Origin: JBAWYM01 sp037143575
GTDB lineage: Bacteria > Patescibacteriota > Gracilibacteria > Peribacterales > Peribacteraceae
Reading direction: 5' to 3'
Length of the DNA: 9,427 nt
Assembly (NCBI GenBank): GCA_037143575.1
Contig: JBAWYM010000058.1
Coordinates: forward strand, 1 to 9,427
Of the stretch, positions 1 through 6,800 are shown piece after piece (the stretch's first letter is position 1; the number at the start of each line of letters is the position of its first letter). The notes below the pieces were generated by a model. The model was not told the origin of the DNA. It saw only the letters and a list, made by a program, of their open reading frames with translations, and made no database searches. A program made the position numbers and the translations under genes.

Positions 1-73
1 GAAGGATAACTTCTCGTCAGGCGAAACCGGACATATGTTCCTGGCGAGGTTCAGTTTGAGAAACTCTCAAATG
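1..73. other. Gene-free edge stretch with a small hairpin
   Basis: I see no supportable gene here. Positions 55-61 (TTTGAGA) and 65-71 (TCTCAAA) form a perfect 7-bp stem with a 3-base loop. It has no T-run on either side, so it is not a convincing intrinsic terminator. A plus-strand frame is open from base 2 to a stop at 158-160 and could be the tail of a gene converging on dnaB. Its last part, however, is translated from the AT-rich palindromic repeat, so I do not call it a gene. Confidence 0.35.
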
Positions 74-197
74 AATGACCAAATCCCAAGTACCAAATAC
101 CAAGGAAATCTCAAATCCCAAGTACTAAAATCAAAATGCTACTTATGTTTTGATTCTTAGACCTTCCCTGGTCATTGGGATTTGGTTCTTGGTCATT
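74..197. repeat. AT-rich palindromic intergenic repeat after dnaB
   Basis: An imperfect long inverted repeat begins two bases beyond the dnaB stop codon. The outer arms are AATGACC (74-80) with GGTCATT (191-197). Next come CCAAATCCCAA (79-89) with TTGGGATTTGG (175-185), 11 of 11 paired, with seven extra bases on the right arm. An inner hairpin pairs AATCAAAA (129-136) with TTTTGATT (148-155) around an 11-base loop. A second copy of the AAATCCCAA word occurs at 113-120. AT-rich palindromes built from words like these are widespread between genes in several uncultured bacterial lineages (general knowledge, not checked here). The position suggests that it folds at the 3' end of the dnaB transcript and may end or protect it. 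There is no clean T-run, so terminator function is inference. Confidence 0.65.
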
Positions 198-198
198 C

Positions 199-1563
199 CT
201 ATGAGGAATGTACCTTATCAATATCATAAAACCGCATCTGTTCCTTCTTAAACAACAATTCGATGCGCCCGATGGGGCCGTTGCGGTGCTTGCGGATGTA
301 GATGTCGGCAATCCCCGGACGGTCGCTGTCTTCTTCATAGTAATCCTCGCGGTACATCATCAAAACGACGTCGGCATCTTGCTCGATGGAGCCGGAATCG
401 CGCAGGTCGGAGAGCTGAGGAATATTGCCGGGCCGGGTTTCGACGGCGCGGGAGAGCTGCGAAAGCGCGACGATGGGAACGTGCAGTTCGCGGCCGATTT
501 GCTTGAGGGAGCGGGAGATCTCGGAAATTTCCTGCACGCGGTTGCCGGCGTAACTGTCATTGCCGGTGCTCATCAGCTGGAGGTAATCGATAATGAGCAA
601 GTCGAGGCCATTTTCCATCTGCAAGCGACGGGCCTTGGCGCGCAGCTCCGGAATGGTGGAAGCGACGGAGTCATCGATGAAGATGTTGGCTTTGTTGAGT
701 TCGTCCATGATCGGTCCCATGTTCTGAAAGTCGGAATCATCGAGCTTGCCGCGCTGGAGCTTCCAGGAGTCGACGCCGAGCATGGAAGCGAAGAGACGAT
801 CCACAAGCTGCTCCTTGCTCATTTCCAGGGAGAAGATCCCCACACTCTTCCCCGAACGAATGGCGGCATTCTGCGCAATATTCAGAGCCAGCGAGGTTTT
901 GCCCATACTCGGACGAGCAGCAATGATGACGAGATCGCTCGGCTGCAGACCGGAGAGTTTGAAGTCCAGGGATTTGAATCCCGTCGGTACACCTTTTACG
1001 GAATCGTCCTCTTTGGTCTCATGCATTTCGGCGAAGCGTTCGTAGCGGGCCTCCAGAACTTCGCGAATGTGAATGAACTTGTCCTTGAGGAACATATTGG
1101 AGATCTCGAAGACCGTCTTCTCCACTTGATCGAGAAGCTCAGGAACCGGCGCACCTTCCTCAAATCCCATGCCGGTAATCTTCTGGCCAGCCGAAATAAT
1201 GCGACGATGGACGGCTTTGGTCTTCACGATCTGGCCGTACTGGTAAACGTGGGAAGACGTGGGGACTTCGGACCCTAATTGCGCGAGGAAAGAAGATCCA
1301 CCAGCGGCTTGGATCTTCTCATTCCCGGCGAGCTTGGTAGAGACGGTGACGAAGTCGATCGGCTCATGGCCCGTATAGAGCTCATGGATCGCCTGATAAA
1401 TGGCGCGCAGCGTGGGATCGTAGAAGTCCTGCGGAGTGAGGAAGTCACTGACCTTGATGATGGCTTCGGGATCCACCAGCAAAGCGCCGAGCACCGTTCG
1501 TTCAGCCTCGATGGAATGCGGCTGGGTGACGATGGAAGGTGGTGACGGGGGTGGGGGAGTCAT
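199..1563 (-). CDS. dnaB: Replicative DNA helicase DnaB
   Basis: This is the hexameric replicative helicase that unwinds DNA 5' to 3' at the fork with ATP hydrolysis and recruits primase. From the ATG at 1563 the protein has 454 residues, a normal family length. The N-terminal helical domain (about 17-120) opens with SIEAERTVLGALL, and a linker leads to the RecA-like ATPase domain (about 190-454). Visible motifs are Walker A ARPSMGKTS (Lys222), the catalytic-type Glu247 in FSLEMSK, Walker B LLIIDYLQL (Asp326), Gln369 in ALSQLSR, and the C-terminal RKHRNGP carrying the arginine-finger region (Lys425, Arg427). No intein interrupts it. The frame is open 51 codons further upstream to an ATG at 1714-1716, but that would overlap the Nudix gene and add sequence unlike DnaB, so I chose 1563. 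No Shine-Dalgarno sequence precedes the start; the upstream bases are pyrimidine-rich. It is the last gene of the co-directional run, 112 bases beyond the Nudix stop. I found no convincing promoter in that gap. Confidence 0.97.
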   Translation of the reverse strand: MTPPPPSPPSIVTQPHSIEAERTVLGALLVDPEAIIKVSDFLTPQDFYDPTLRAIYQAIHELYTGHEPIDFVTVSTKLAGNEKIQAAGGSSFLAQLGSEVPTSSHVYQYGQIVKTKAVHRRIISAGQKITGMGFEEGAPVPELLDQVEKTVFEISNMFLKDKFIHIREVLEARYERFAEMHETKEDDSVKGVPTGFKSLDFKLSGLQPSDLVIIAARPSMGKTSLALNIAQNAAIRSGKSVGIFSLEMSKEQLVDRLFASMLGVDSWKLQRGKLDDSDFQNMGPIMDELNKANIFIDDSVASTIPELRAKARRLQMENGLDLLIIDYLQLMSTGNDSYAGNRVQEISEISRSLKQIGRELHVPIVALSQLSRAVETRPGNIPQLSDLRDSGSIEQDADVVLMMYREDYYEEDSDRPGIADIYIRKHRNGPIGRIELLFKKEQMRFYDIDKVHSS

Positions 1564-1675
1564 AGAGGAAGATGGATGGTAATCTGTTTTGGGGATCTCG
1601 CAAAGGATTCCGCTTGAACACTGCGCATTCTGAAATATTGTGTGCGGGTCTATTGTGGAGAGTGTGTGGAGAAGT

Positions 1676-2212
1676 TTACATGCCGTGCTCGCGGGCGTAG
1701 CGAAGAAGGGCGACAAGGGAGACCGTATGAATCACCGGGCTTGCCAGGACATTTGCAATGGCCTGCTCCACAGAGAGGTGGTGGCATTCGATCGTTTCGC
1801 CGTCATCCTGGGGGAGAGGATCGATGACGAGATTCTTCGCCATGAAGATATGATTTTCCTGCACAAGCATTTCTGAATTTCGAATGGAAAAATACTTCTT
1901 CAGATCTTGTGCTCGAAATCCAGTTTCCTCACGTAACTCGCGCTGTGCAGCAACATCTGGCATGTTCTCTTTATCCATCATCCCACTGGGAATCATCCAG
2001 AGATACGCTCCATAGAATGGTCTGAATTCCCGAAGCATCAATACATTCCCATTATCATCGAATGCGAGAATATGAGCCGTATCATTCCGATGCACTCTTG
2101 CAGCAGAATGCGCTCTTCCATCCGGCAATAATGCCTCTTCTAGGTTGATTTTCCACCCATGCCCTTCGTAGAGATTTTCGAGAACGGTGACGTGAGGATG
2201 GGGAGATACCAT
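1676..2212 (-). CDS. Nudix hydrolase, ADP-ribose pyrophosphatase type
   Basis: This is probably a cytoplasmic Mg-dependent pyrophosphohydrolase acting on ADP-ribose or a related nucleotide sugar, splitting it into a sugar phosphate and a nucleoside monophosphate. From the ATG at 2212 it has 178 residues. The N-terminal part (LYEGHGWKINLEEALLPDG) resembles the swapped beta-sheet domain of ADP-ribose pyrophosphatases. The Nudix box starts at GMMDKENMPD and ends in RELREETGF, so the metal-binding REUxEExGU core is intact. The conserved glutamate at box position 7 is Asn, with a Glu one residue earlier. The following NSEMLVQENHIFMAKNL matches the usual post-box region of this subfamily. The frame is also open to ATGs at 2242 and 2275, but both lie in or beyond the repeat element at 2235-2340. 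A GAGGTG word sits 12 bases before the 2212 ATG, a long spacing, so start confidence is moderate. The substrate cannot be fixed from sequence alone. Confidence 0.85.
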   Translation of the reverse strand: MVSPHPHVTVLENLYEGHGWKINLEEALLPDGRAHSAARVHRNDTAHILAFDDNGNVLMLREFRPFYGAYLWMIPSGMMDKENMPDVAAQRELREETGFRAQDLKKYFSIRNSEMLVQENHIFMAKNLVIDPLPQDDGETIECHHLSVEQAIANVLASPVIHTVSLVALLRYAREHGM

Positions 2213-2234
2213 ACGAAAAGCATACACCTCGAAG

Positions 2235-2340
2235 GCTGTCATGGTGAGCCGCGTCGAACCATGACAGCAGGGCAATGACTATCGCCATCACCGCGAATTT
2301 GTCGCAGTTCGACGCGGCTCACTGTGACAAATTCGCTGCC
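2235..2340. repeat. Paired-hairpin intergenic element, copy 1 (recA 3' side)
   Basis: Two hairpins stand side by side. The first pairs GCTGTCATGGT (2235-2245) with ACCATGACAGC (2258-2268), 11 of 11. The second pairs GCGAATTTGTCGCAGT (2293-2308) with ACTGTGACAAATTCGC (2321-2336), 15 of 16. The two loop regions are exact reverse complements: TGAGCCGCGTCGAA (2245-2258) and TTCGACGCGGCTCA (2308-2321). Loop-loop pairing, or an alternative long stem, is therefore possible. The same blocks recur in the element at 3583-3812, so this is a repeat family rather than a single-gene structure. It lies between the recA stop and the Nudix gene and may attenuate read-through or protect mRNA ends. There is no T-run. 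Confidence 0.8.
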
Positions 2341-2372
2341 AAGGTGCTGTCAGGGTTAGCGGCTTCAAAATA

Positions 2373-3452
2373 TCAAACAATCTCCGCCGCCTTCCGGATC
2401 TCCTTCTCGATCTTCTCCGCGGTCTTGGGATGAGCAGTGAGGTAGACGCGCGTCTGGTCTCGTCCCTGACCGAGCGCTTCCTCTCCGTAGCGGTAATGTG
2501 CACCGGATTTCACCACCATGCCGTACTTCACCCCGAGGTCGATGATGTCACCTTCTTTACTGATGCCGCGAGCGTAGAGAATGTCGAACTCCGCCTGGCG
2601 GAAGGGTGGTGCGATCTTATTCTTCACGATCTTCGCTCTCGTGCGGTTTCCGACGACCTCCTGATCACCTTCGCCTTTTTCCATAATCTTATCGATACGG
2701 CGAACGTCGATGCGAATGGAAGCGTAGAACTTAAGAGCATTGCCACCGGTTGTCGTCTCGGGATTGCCAAACATCACGCCAATCTTCATGCGCATCTGGT
2801 TGATGAAGATCACCGAGCAGCTGGTTTTGCTCACGATGGAGGTGAGCTTGCGCAGCGCCTGACTCATGAGACGCGCCTGTAGTCCCATGTGCTGGTCGCC
2901 CATCATGCCTTCGATTTCGGCTCTGGGCGTAAGGGCAGCTACAGAGTCGATCACGATCACGTCGATGCCACCGGAGCGGACGAGGGTCTCGGTGATCTCC
3001 AACGCCTGTTCACCATCATCGGGCTGAGAGACGAGGAGGGCATCGATATCCACACCAATCTTCTTGGCATAGGTGATATCCAAAGCATGCTCGGCATCAA
3101 TGAATGCCGCTTTGCCTCCATTCCGCTGGAATTCTGAGATGATATGAAGGGCCAGTGTCGTTTTGCCTGAGGACTCCGGACCGAAGATCTCGACAATACG
3201 ACCTTTGGGGATGCCTCCACCGAGGGCGATATCCAAGGCAATGGACCCGGAGGGAACGGTTTCGATGCGGACGGCATGACCGTCGCCCATGCGCATGATG
3301 GCGCCGGCGCCGTACTGCTTCTCGATCTGAGCGAGCGCAGAGTTGAGGGCGTCATTGCGCGGATCCTTGGAGGGCGCGGTCTTCTGGACGGTGGCATCGC
3401 TATGGGTGACTGGGAGCTGCATGGGGTCTTTGAGGGTAGTGATCTTCGTCAT
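2373..3452 (-). CDS. recA: Recombinase RecA
   Basis: This is the ATP-dependent strand-exchange protein for homologous recombination and repair, and the usual co-protease for LexA where LexA is present. It has 359 residues. Visible are Walker A GPESSGKT (91-98, Lys97), the catalytic Glu121 in FIDAEHALD, Walker B VIVIDSV (Asp169), loop L1 near EIEGMMGDQHMGLQ, Gln219 in INQMRMKIG, and loop L2 with GNPETTTGGNALKFYAS (229-245). All are close to the family standard, with no intein or frameshift. The N-terminus is about 24 residues longer than in E. coli RecA before the core helix (NSALAQIEKQYG). The C-terminus stops at EIRKAAEIV and lacks the long acidic tail that damps E. coli RecA activity. The alternative start Met11 (3422) cannot be excluded; neither start has a Shine-Dalgarno sequence. 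The stop is TGA. Repeat elements border the gene on both sides, and the promoter candidate is at 3568-3596. Confidence 0.98.
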   Translation of the reverse strand: MTKITTLKDPMQLPVTHSDATVQKTAPSKDPRNDALNSALAQIEKQYGAGAIMRMGDGHAVRIETVPSGSIALDIALGGGIPKGRIVEIFGPESSGKTTLALHIISEFQRNGGKAAFIDAEHALDITYAKKIGVDIDALLVSQPDDGEQALEITETLVRSGGIDVIVIDSVAALTPRAEIEGMMGDQHMGLQARLMSQALRKLTSIVSKTSCSVIFINQMRMKIGVMFGNPETTTGGNALKFYASIRIDVRRIDKIMEKGEGDQEVVGNRTRAKIVKNKIAPPFRQAEFDILYARGISKEGDIIDLGVKYGMVVKSGAHYRYGEEALGQGRDQTRVYLTAHPKTAEKIEKEIRKAAEIV

Positions 3453-3479
3453 GGTATGGGTGGGAAGAGAGATGGGAAA

Positions 3480-3497
3480 GGTGGATGAATGTCCACC
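3480..3497 (-). promoter_or_regulatory. Hairpin in the recA 5' leader
   Basis: GGTGGA (3480-3485) pairs with TCCACC (3492-3497) around a six-base loop, about 28 bases upstream of the recA ATG. As the leader lacks a Shine-Dalgarno sequence, this stem could influence start-site access. A six-base-pair stem can also occur by chance, so the role is speculative. Confidence 0.35.
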
Positions 3498-3560
3498 ACC
3501 TTACGCGAAGAATATTTCTCTTCAACTTTTTGGAGTTGCACAGATGCGATCAACGTTGTG

Positions 3561-3596
3561 GTGTATAATCGTACACCCATTAGGAACCTCTGAAAA
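3561..3596 (-). promoter_or_regulatory. Candidate recA promoter with overlapping palindrome
   Basis: On the minus strand, TTTTCA (3591-3596) resembles a -35 box and TACGAT (3568-3573) a -10 box, each matching the sigma-70 consensus at four of six positions, with 17 bases between them. The -10 box lies inside a 16-base inverted repeat, GTGTA-N6-TACAC (3561-3576), placed where a repressor would block the promoter. It does not resemble the E. coli CTGT-N8-ACAG or the Gram-positive GAAC-N4-GTTC LexA boxes. The predicted transcript would have a leader of roughly 110 bases. On the plus strand the same palindrome contains a perfect TATAAT, but no plus-strand gene follows. Promoter assignment is inference from spacing and position. 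Confidence 0.45.
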
Positions 3597-3812
3597 ACTC
3601 TAAAGCATGTCATGGTGAGCCGAGCCTGTCCTGAGCCGGGGCGAAGGATCGAACCATGATATTTGCCAATTTGTCGCAGTTCGATGCTTCGACCTGCTTA
3701 GCACAGGCTCGGCTTACTGCGACAAATTGGCAGCTTTTCAGATGGCTCCGCAGCTCATTCCTCGACACGGCTCGGAATGACATGGCTCACCATGACATTT
3801 TTTAAAGGTTCC
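3583..3812. repeat. Paired-hairpin element, copy 2, with terminal inverted repeats
   Basis: This is a 230-base element homologous to the one at 2235-2340. In the core, TCATGGT (3610-3616) pairs with ACCATGA (3653-3659), and TGCCAATTTGTCGCAG (3664-3679) pairs perfectly with CTGCGACAAATTGGCA (3717-3732). The loops are complementary over AGCCGAGCCTGT (3618-3629) with ACAGGCTCGGCT (3703-3714), 12 of 12, and over 3642-3653 with 3680-3691, 11 of 12. A further hairpin, TCATTCC/GGAATGA, lies near 3759-3780. The whole is framed by ATGTCATGGTGAGCC (3607-3621) with GGCTCACCATGACAT (3784-3798), 15 of 15, and outermost by GGAACCT (3583-3589) with AGGTTCC (3806-3812). It resembles a miniature inverted-repeat element, but I see no target-site duplication. 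It separates the giant gene from recA and contributes the possible recA -35 box. Confidence 0.75.
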
Positions 3813-3818
3813 GTCGTG

Positions 3819-6800
3819 CTACCGTCTCCTCTTCGCCAGTGCGAAATACCGGTACATCCCGTACATCCCTCCGCCTGTCCCGATAGCTAGGATCCCGAGG
3901 CTCCAGAGCGCGAAGAACAACGGAGAGAGGCGGCCAAATGGTGAGAGATTGCTCTCATCCACTATAATCCTCACTTCCGGAATCGACACCACGACCCCCT
4001 TCTTCCCTACGGCCGATGCCGGCGCAGAAGCTGTGAGGCTGATCTTGCGCTGCTGCACATCTCCCTTGAAGGTGTGGATCTCCAGACGGTGTTCACGGAT
4101 CTCTACATTCTGGAAGATCACGGTGCCTTGGACATCGGTGACGGCGCTCACGGGATCGGAGAAAAGCACGACGGGGGCATGGGCGTAGGGACTGCCGTCG
4201 GGACTGAGGAGGGTGATCTTCAGTTGCGCGAGGACCAGACGGCCATTGTCATTCTTCAGTGCCGTTGAATACTTGATGAGGGACTGCTCCATGGATTTCC
4301 GGACTGCAGCGATCTGCTCGCGGGCATCGAAACGGCTAATAATGGAGTGCGCGAGAGACTGGCCGGAAGCGATGAGGGAATGCCAGCCGTTTTGAGTTAC
4401 TGCAATGATGTTCTGCGTGAAAGCGATAGTCTTGTCCGAGAGCGTGATAAAGGAATGCTCTGCGAAGGCGATCGTACTGGAGAGCGCATCATGACCAAGG
4501 CCGATGATGCCGGTGACGGCTTCGTGCCCGAAGGTAACGATGCCTGTGAACGTATCCTTATTGGAATCGAAGATCGCGCTGAAGGAGTCTATCATTCGTT
4601 CCCAGAATGACGGTCCGATGGCAACCGGCATACGTTCCTGCTCCAAACGTGCAGTGCGACGCTCTAGAGCGTGCATCTGCAATTCCTGTACTCGAGCTTT
4701 CTGCTCGCGAATCTGATGCTGTCTTTCCACTATCTTGAGCTGCGACTTTTGCTCTTCGGTGAACACAGGAAGAACGGGCTTTGCCTCCTTCACAGGAACG
4801 AAGATATCGATAGAGATGCTATCGGAAGATGGATGGGTGACTTCCGATGCAGAAGTGGCGGCAACCACTGGTCGTGCCCTGCGATTTTCGGAAGCGGGAA
4901 CGGAGATTGCGGTTGCGGGAATCGACGGTGAGGACTCGGTACCGGGGAACGTATCCCCAAACATCGCAAACGTGGAGAAGTGATCGGTTTCGCAGGTGAC
5001 GGTCTTGGCGATCGTATCCACCGCGCACTCGGATAATTCCGTCCACTCCGTTTCGTCATTGCGCCAGATGGCCAGCGTCGCTTCATCGATTCCCGCTATA
5101 TCGTCTGCGGTGTACCGCATGGTGATCGTCAATGGCTTCTCGAATGTCCGCACCTGTGTCGTCGCACCACTGAGCGCCGTCAATGTGAAGAATCTCTCCA
5201 CGCCGATTTTTCCTGCAGGCGGCGTCAGTGCTTCCGCCACAGTCAGCGGATCCAGCTCAGTCATCTGGAACGTGAGCATCTGCTCCACCGCGCCTTCCGG
5301 CACCGAGAGCGTCATGGCGTAGCCTGTGCCGGTGAGTCCGAGTGTCCCACCGGATTCCGCGGTCATGAGTGCGCCGGTTTCTGCCAGGATCTCTGCGAGG
5401 CCCGGGCATCCTGCCATATCGAAGGTCGATTCTTCACTGGTTCCTTCCTGCAGCAGGAAGTCTCTGGATCGCACACGGAAGCGGAACACGACGCAAGACG
5501 GCAAATCATCGATCATCACGGCATGGTCTGTCGTCAACGTTCCCGAGTCCGTCTCCGGTGTCGCGGTCAACGTTCCTCCGTCCGGGCTGTACTCCACCAA
5601 ACTGCTGCCTTCCTGATTGGTCGACCATGTGATGAGTGCAACCGATGCCGTCACAGTAGCTTCCACATTCGACACGACAGGAACCGGCAGCGGACTAAAG
5701 CCAATGTATTCGGCCCTGCGTTGCCCTCCGACGGTGATCACAACCGATCTGCTGGCAGTCGTCGTCTGCAGGTAGCCGCGCGGCACACCGGACACCAGCA
5801 GGAAGCTGCCGCTCGCTGCCGGCAGACCGGAGAAGATGTACACTCCGTTCTCATCGGTCTTCACTGACTGTCCGATGACTCCACCCGTCGCACTCGTTCC
5901 CGTCAATGTGAGCGTGATGCCCGAGAAAGATCGCGTTTCTAAGACATCGCGTACGCTATTTCCATTTACATCCAGAAATACCGATCCTGACAGAGTACTC
6001 GCTCTCACGAATCCAAAGTTCACTGTTTTCACAGCACCCGTCCCGAGCACGATCCCTCCGGAGCTGGTGGCAGTGGTTCTGATCCAGCCGGACGGTACGG
6101 TCGTGAGATCAGCCGCAACCGTATAACCGACTTCATTACTGCGCAGAATGTCGGAAAAGCGGTAATCGCCGGACAACGCAGTCGACTGAGCGAAACTCAA
6201 TGCCGCCCCCGTCGTCGTCTGTCCGGACAATGTGACCGTGACATGCTCGATGCCGTCGGTTTCGCCGCTTTCTTTCAGCCCGTTTCCATTGTGATCATCC
6301 CAAACTCGTCCGAGGGCAGTACCCGTTCCTGTCACGTATATCACCTGCTGGCTCAGAGGATCGGACAGAGAGCCGAAATAATTGCTGTTTCCACCATACA
6401 CGGCGGTAATGGTGTGTGTACCGACAACGAGAGCAGCAGACGTCACGGATGCCGTTCCTCCGGCGATCACTCCGGTACCGAATGCGATGCCTCCGTCACG
6501 GAAGCTGACGACTCCGGTGGCACTGGCAGGGAGGACATTTGCACTAAACACGATCGTTTGGTTGTACCTGGAAGGATGCAGCGACGACAGGACGACCGTT
6601 GACGTCACTCCTTTGATCACGGTTTGCGCCAATGCATCCGAGACTGAGCCACTATAGTTGGCATCACCGGAATACTGAGCAGCAATTGCATGTGTTCCAC
6701 CGCCGAGGAGTGTGGTCGTCATCGATCCCGAACCGTGACCGATGGTTGCCGATCCGATCGTGATTGAACCATCCTTGAACGTGAGCGTTCCGGTTGCAGT

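Larger units (their letters stand above)
3453..3818. other. 366-base gene-free region upstream of recA
   Basis: No gene is supported here. The stretch holds, from the recA start outward, a pyrimidine-rich start-proximal leader, a leader hairpin (3480-3497), the recA promoter candidate with its palindrome (3561-3596), and the large paired-hairpin element (3583-3812), which ends seven bases short of the stop codon of the giant gene. Open frames crossing it are short and are composed of repeat sequence. Confidence 0.8.

Noticed and set aside
2..160. Plus-strand open frame at the left edge as the end of a convergent gene
   Set aside because: Much of it is the AT-rich palindromic repeat, and the remaining twenty-odd codons show no family I recognise. 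It remains possible but unsupported.
208..1278. Long plus-strand open frame (356 codons) antisense to dnaB
   Set aside because: It is a mirror of the dnaB codons. The opposite strand encodes a complete DnaB with all its motifs, while this translation resembles no family I recognise.
1564..1716. 51-residue N-terminal extension of DnaB from the ATG at 1716
   Set aside because: It would overlap the end of the Nudix gene and adds sequence absent from DnaB proteins. The ATG at 1563 gives a normal 454-residue product.
199..3452. Inteins in dnaB or recA, both frequent intein hosts
   Set aside because: Both proteins have standard length, with Walker and loop motifs uninterrupted.
3781..3803. Plus-strand hairpin CATGG/CCATG followed by six T, as an intrinsic terminator
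   Set aside because: No plus-strand gene lies upstream to be terminated. The stem is only five base pairs and belongs to the repeat element.
3583..3812. A complete insertion sequence
   Set aside because: There is no transposase frame and no target-site duplication at the visible ends. At most it is a miniature non-autonomous element.
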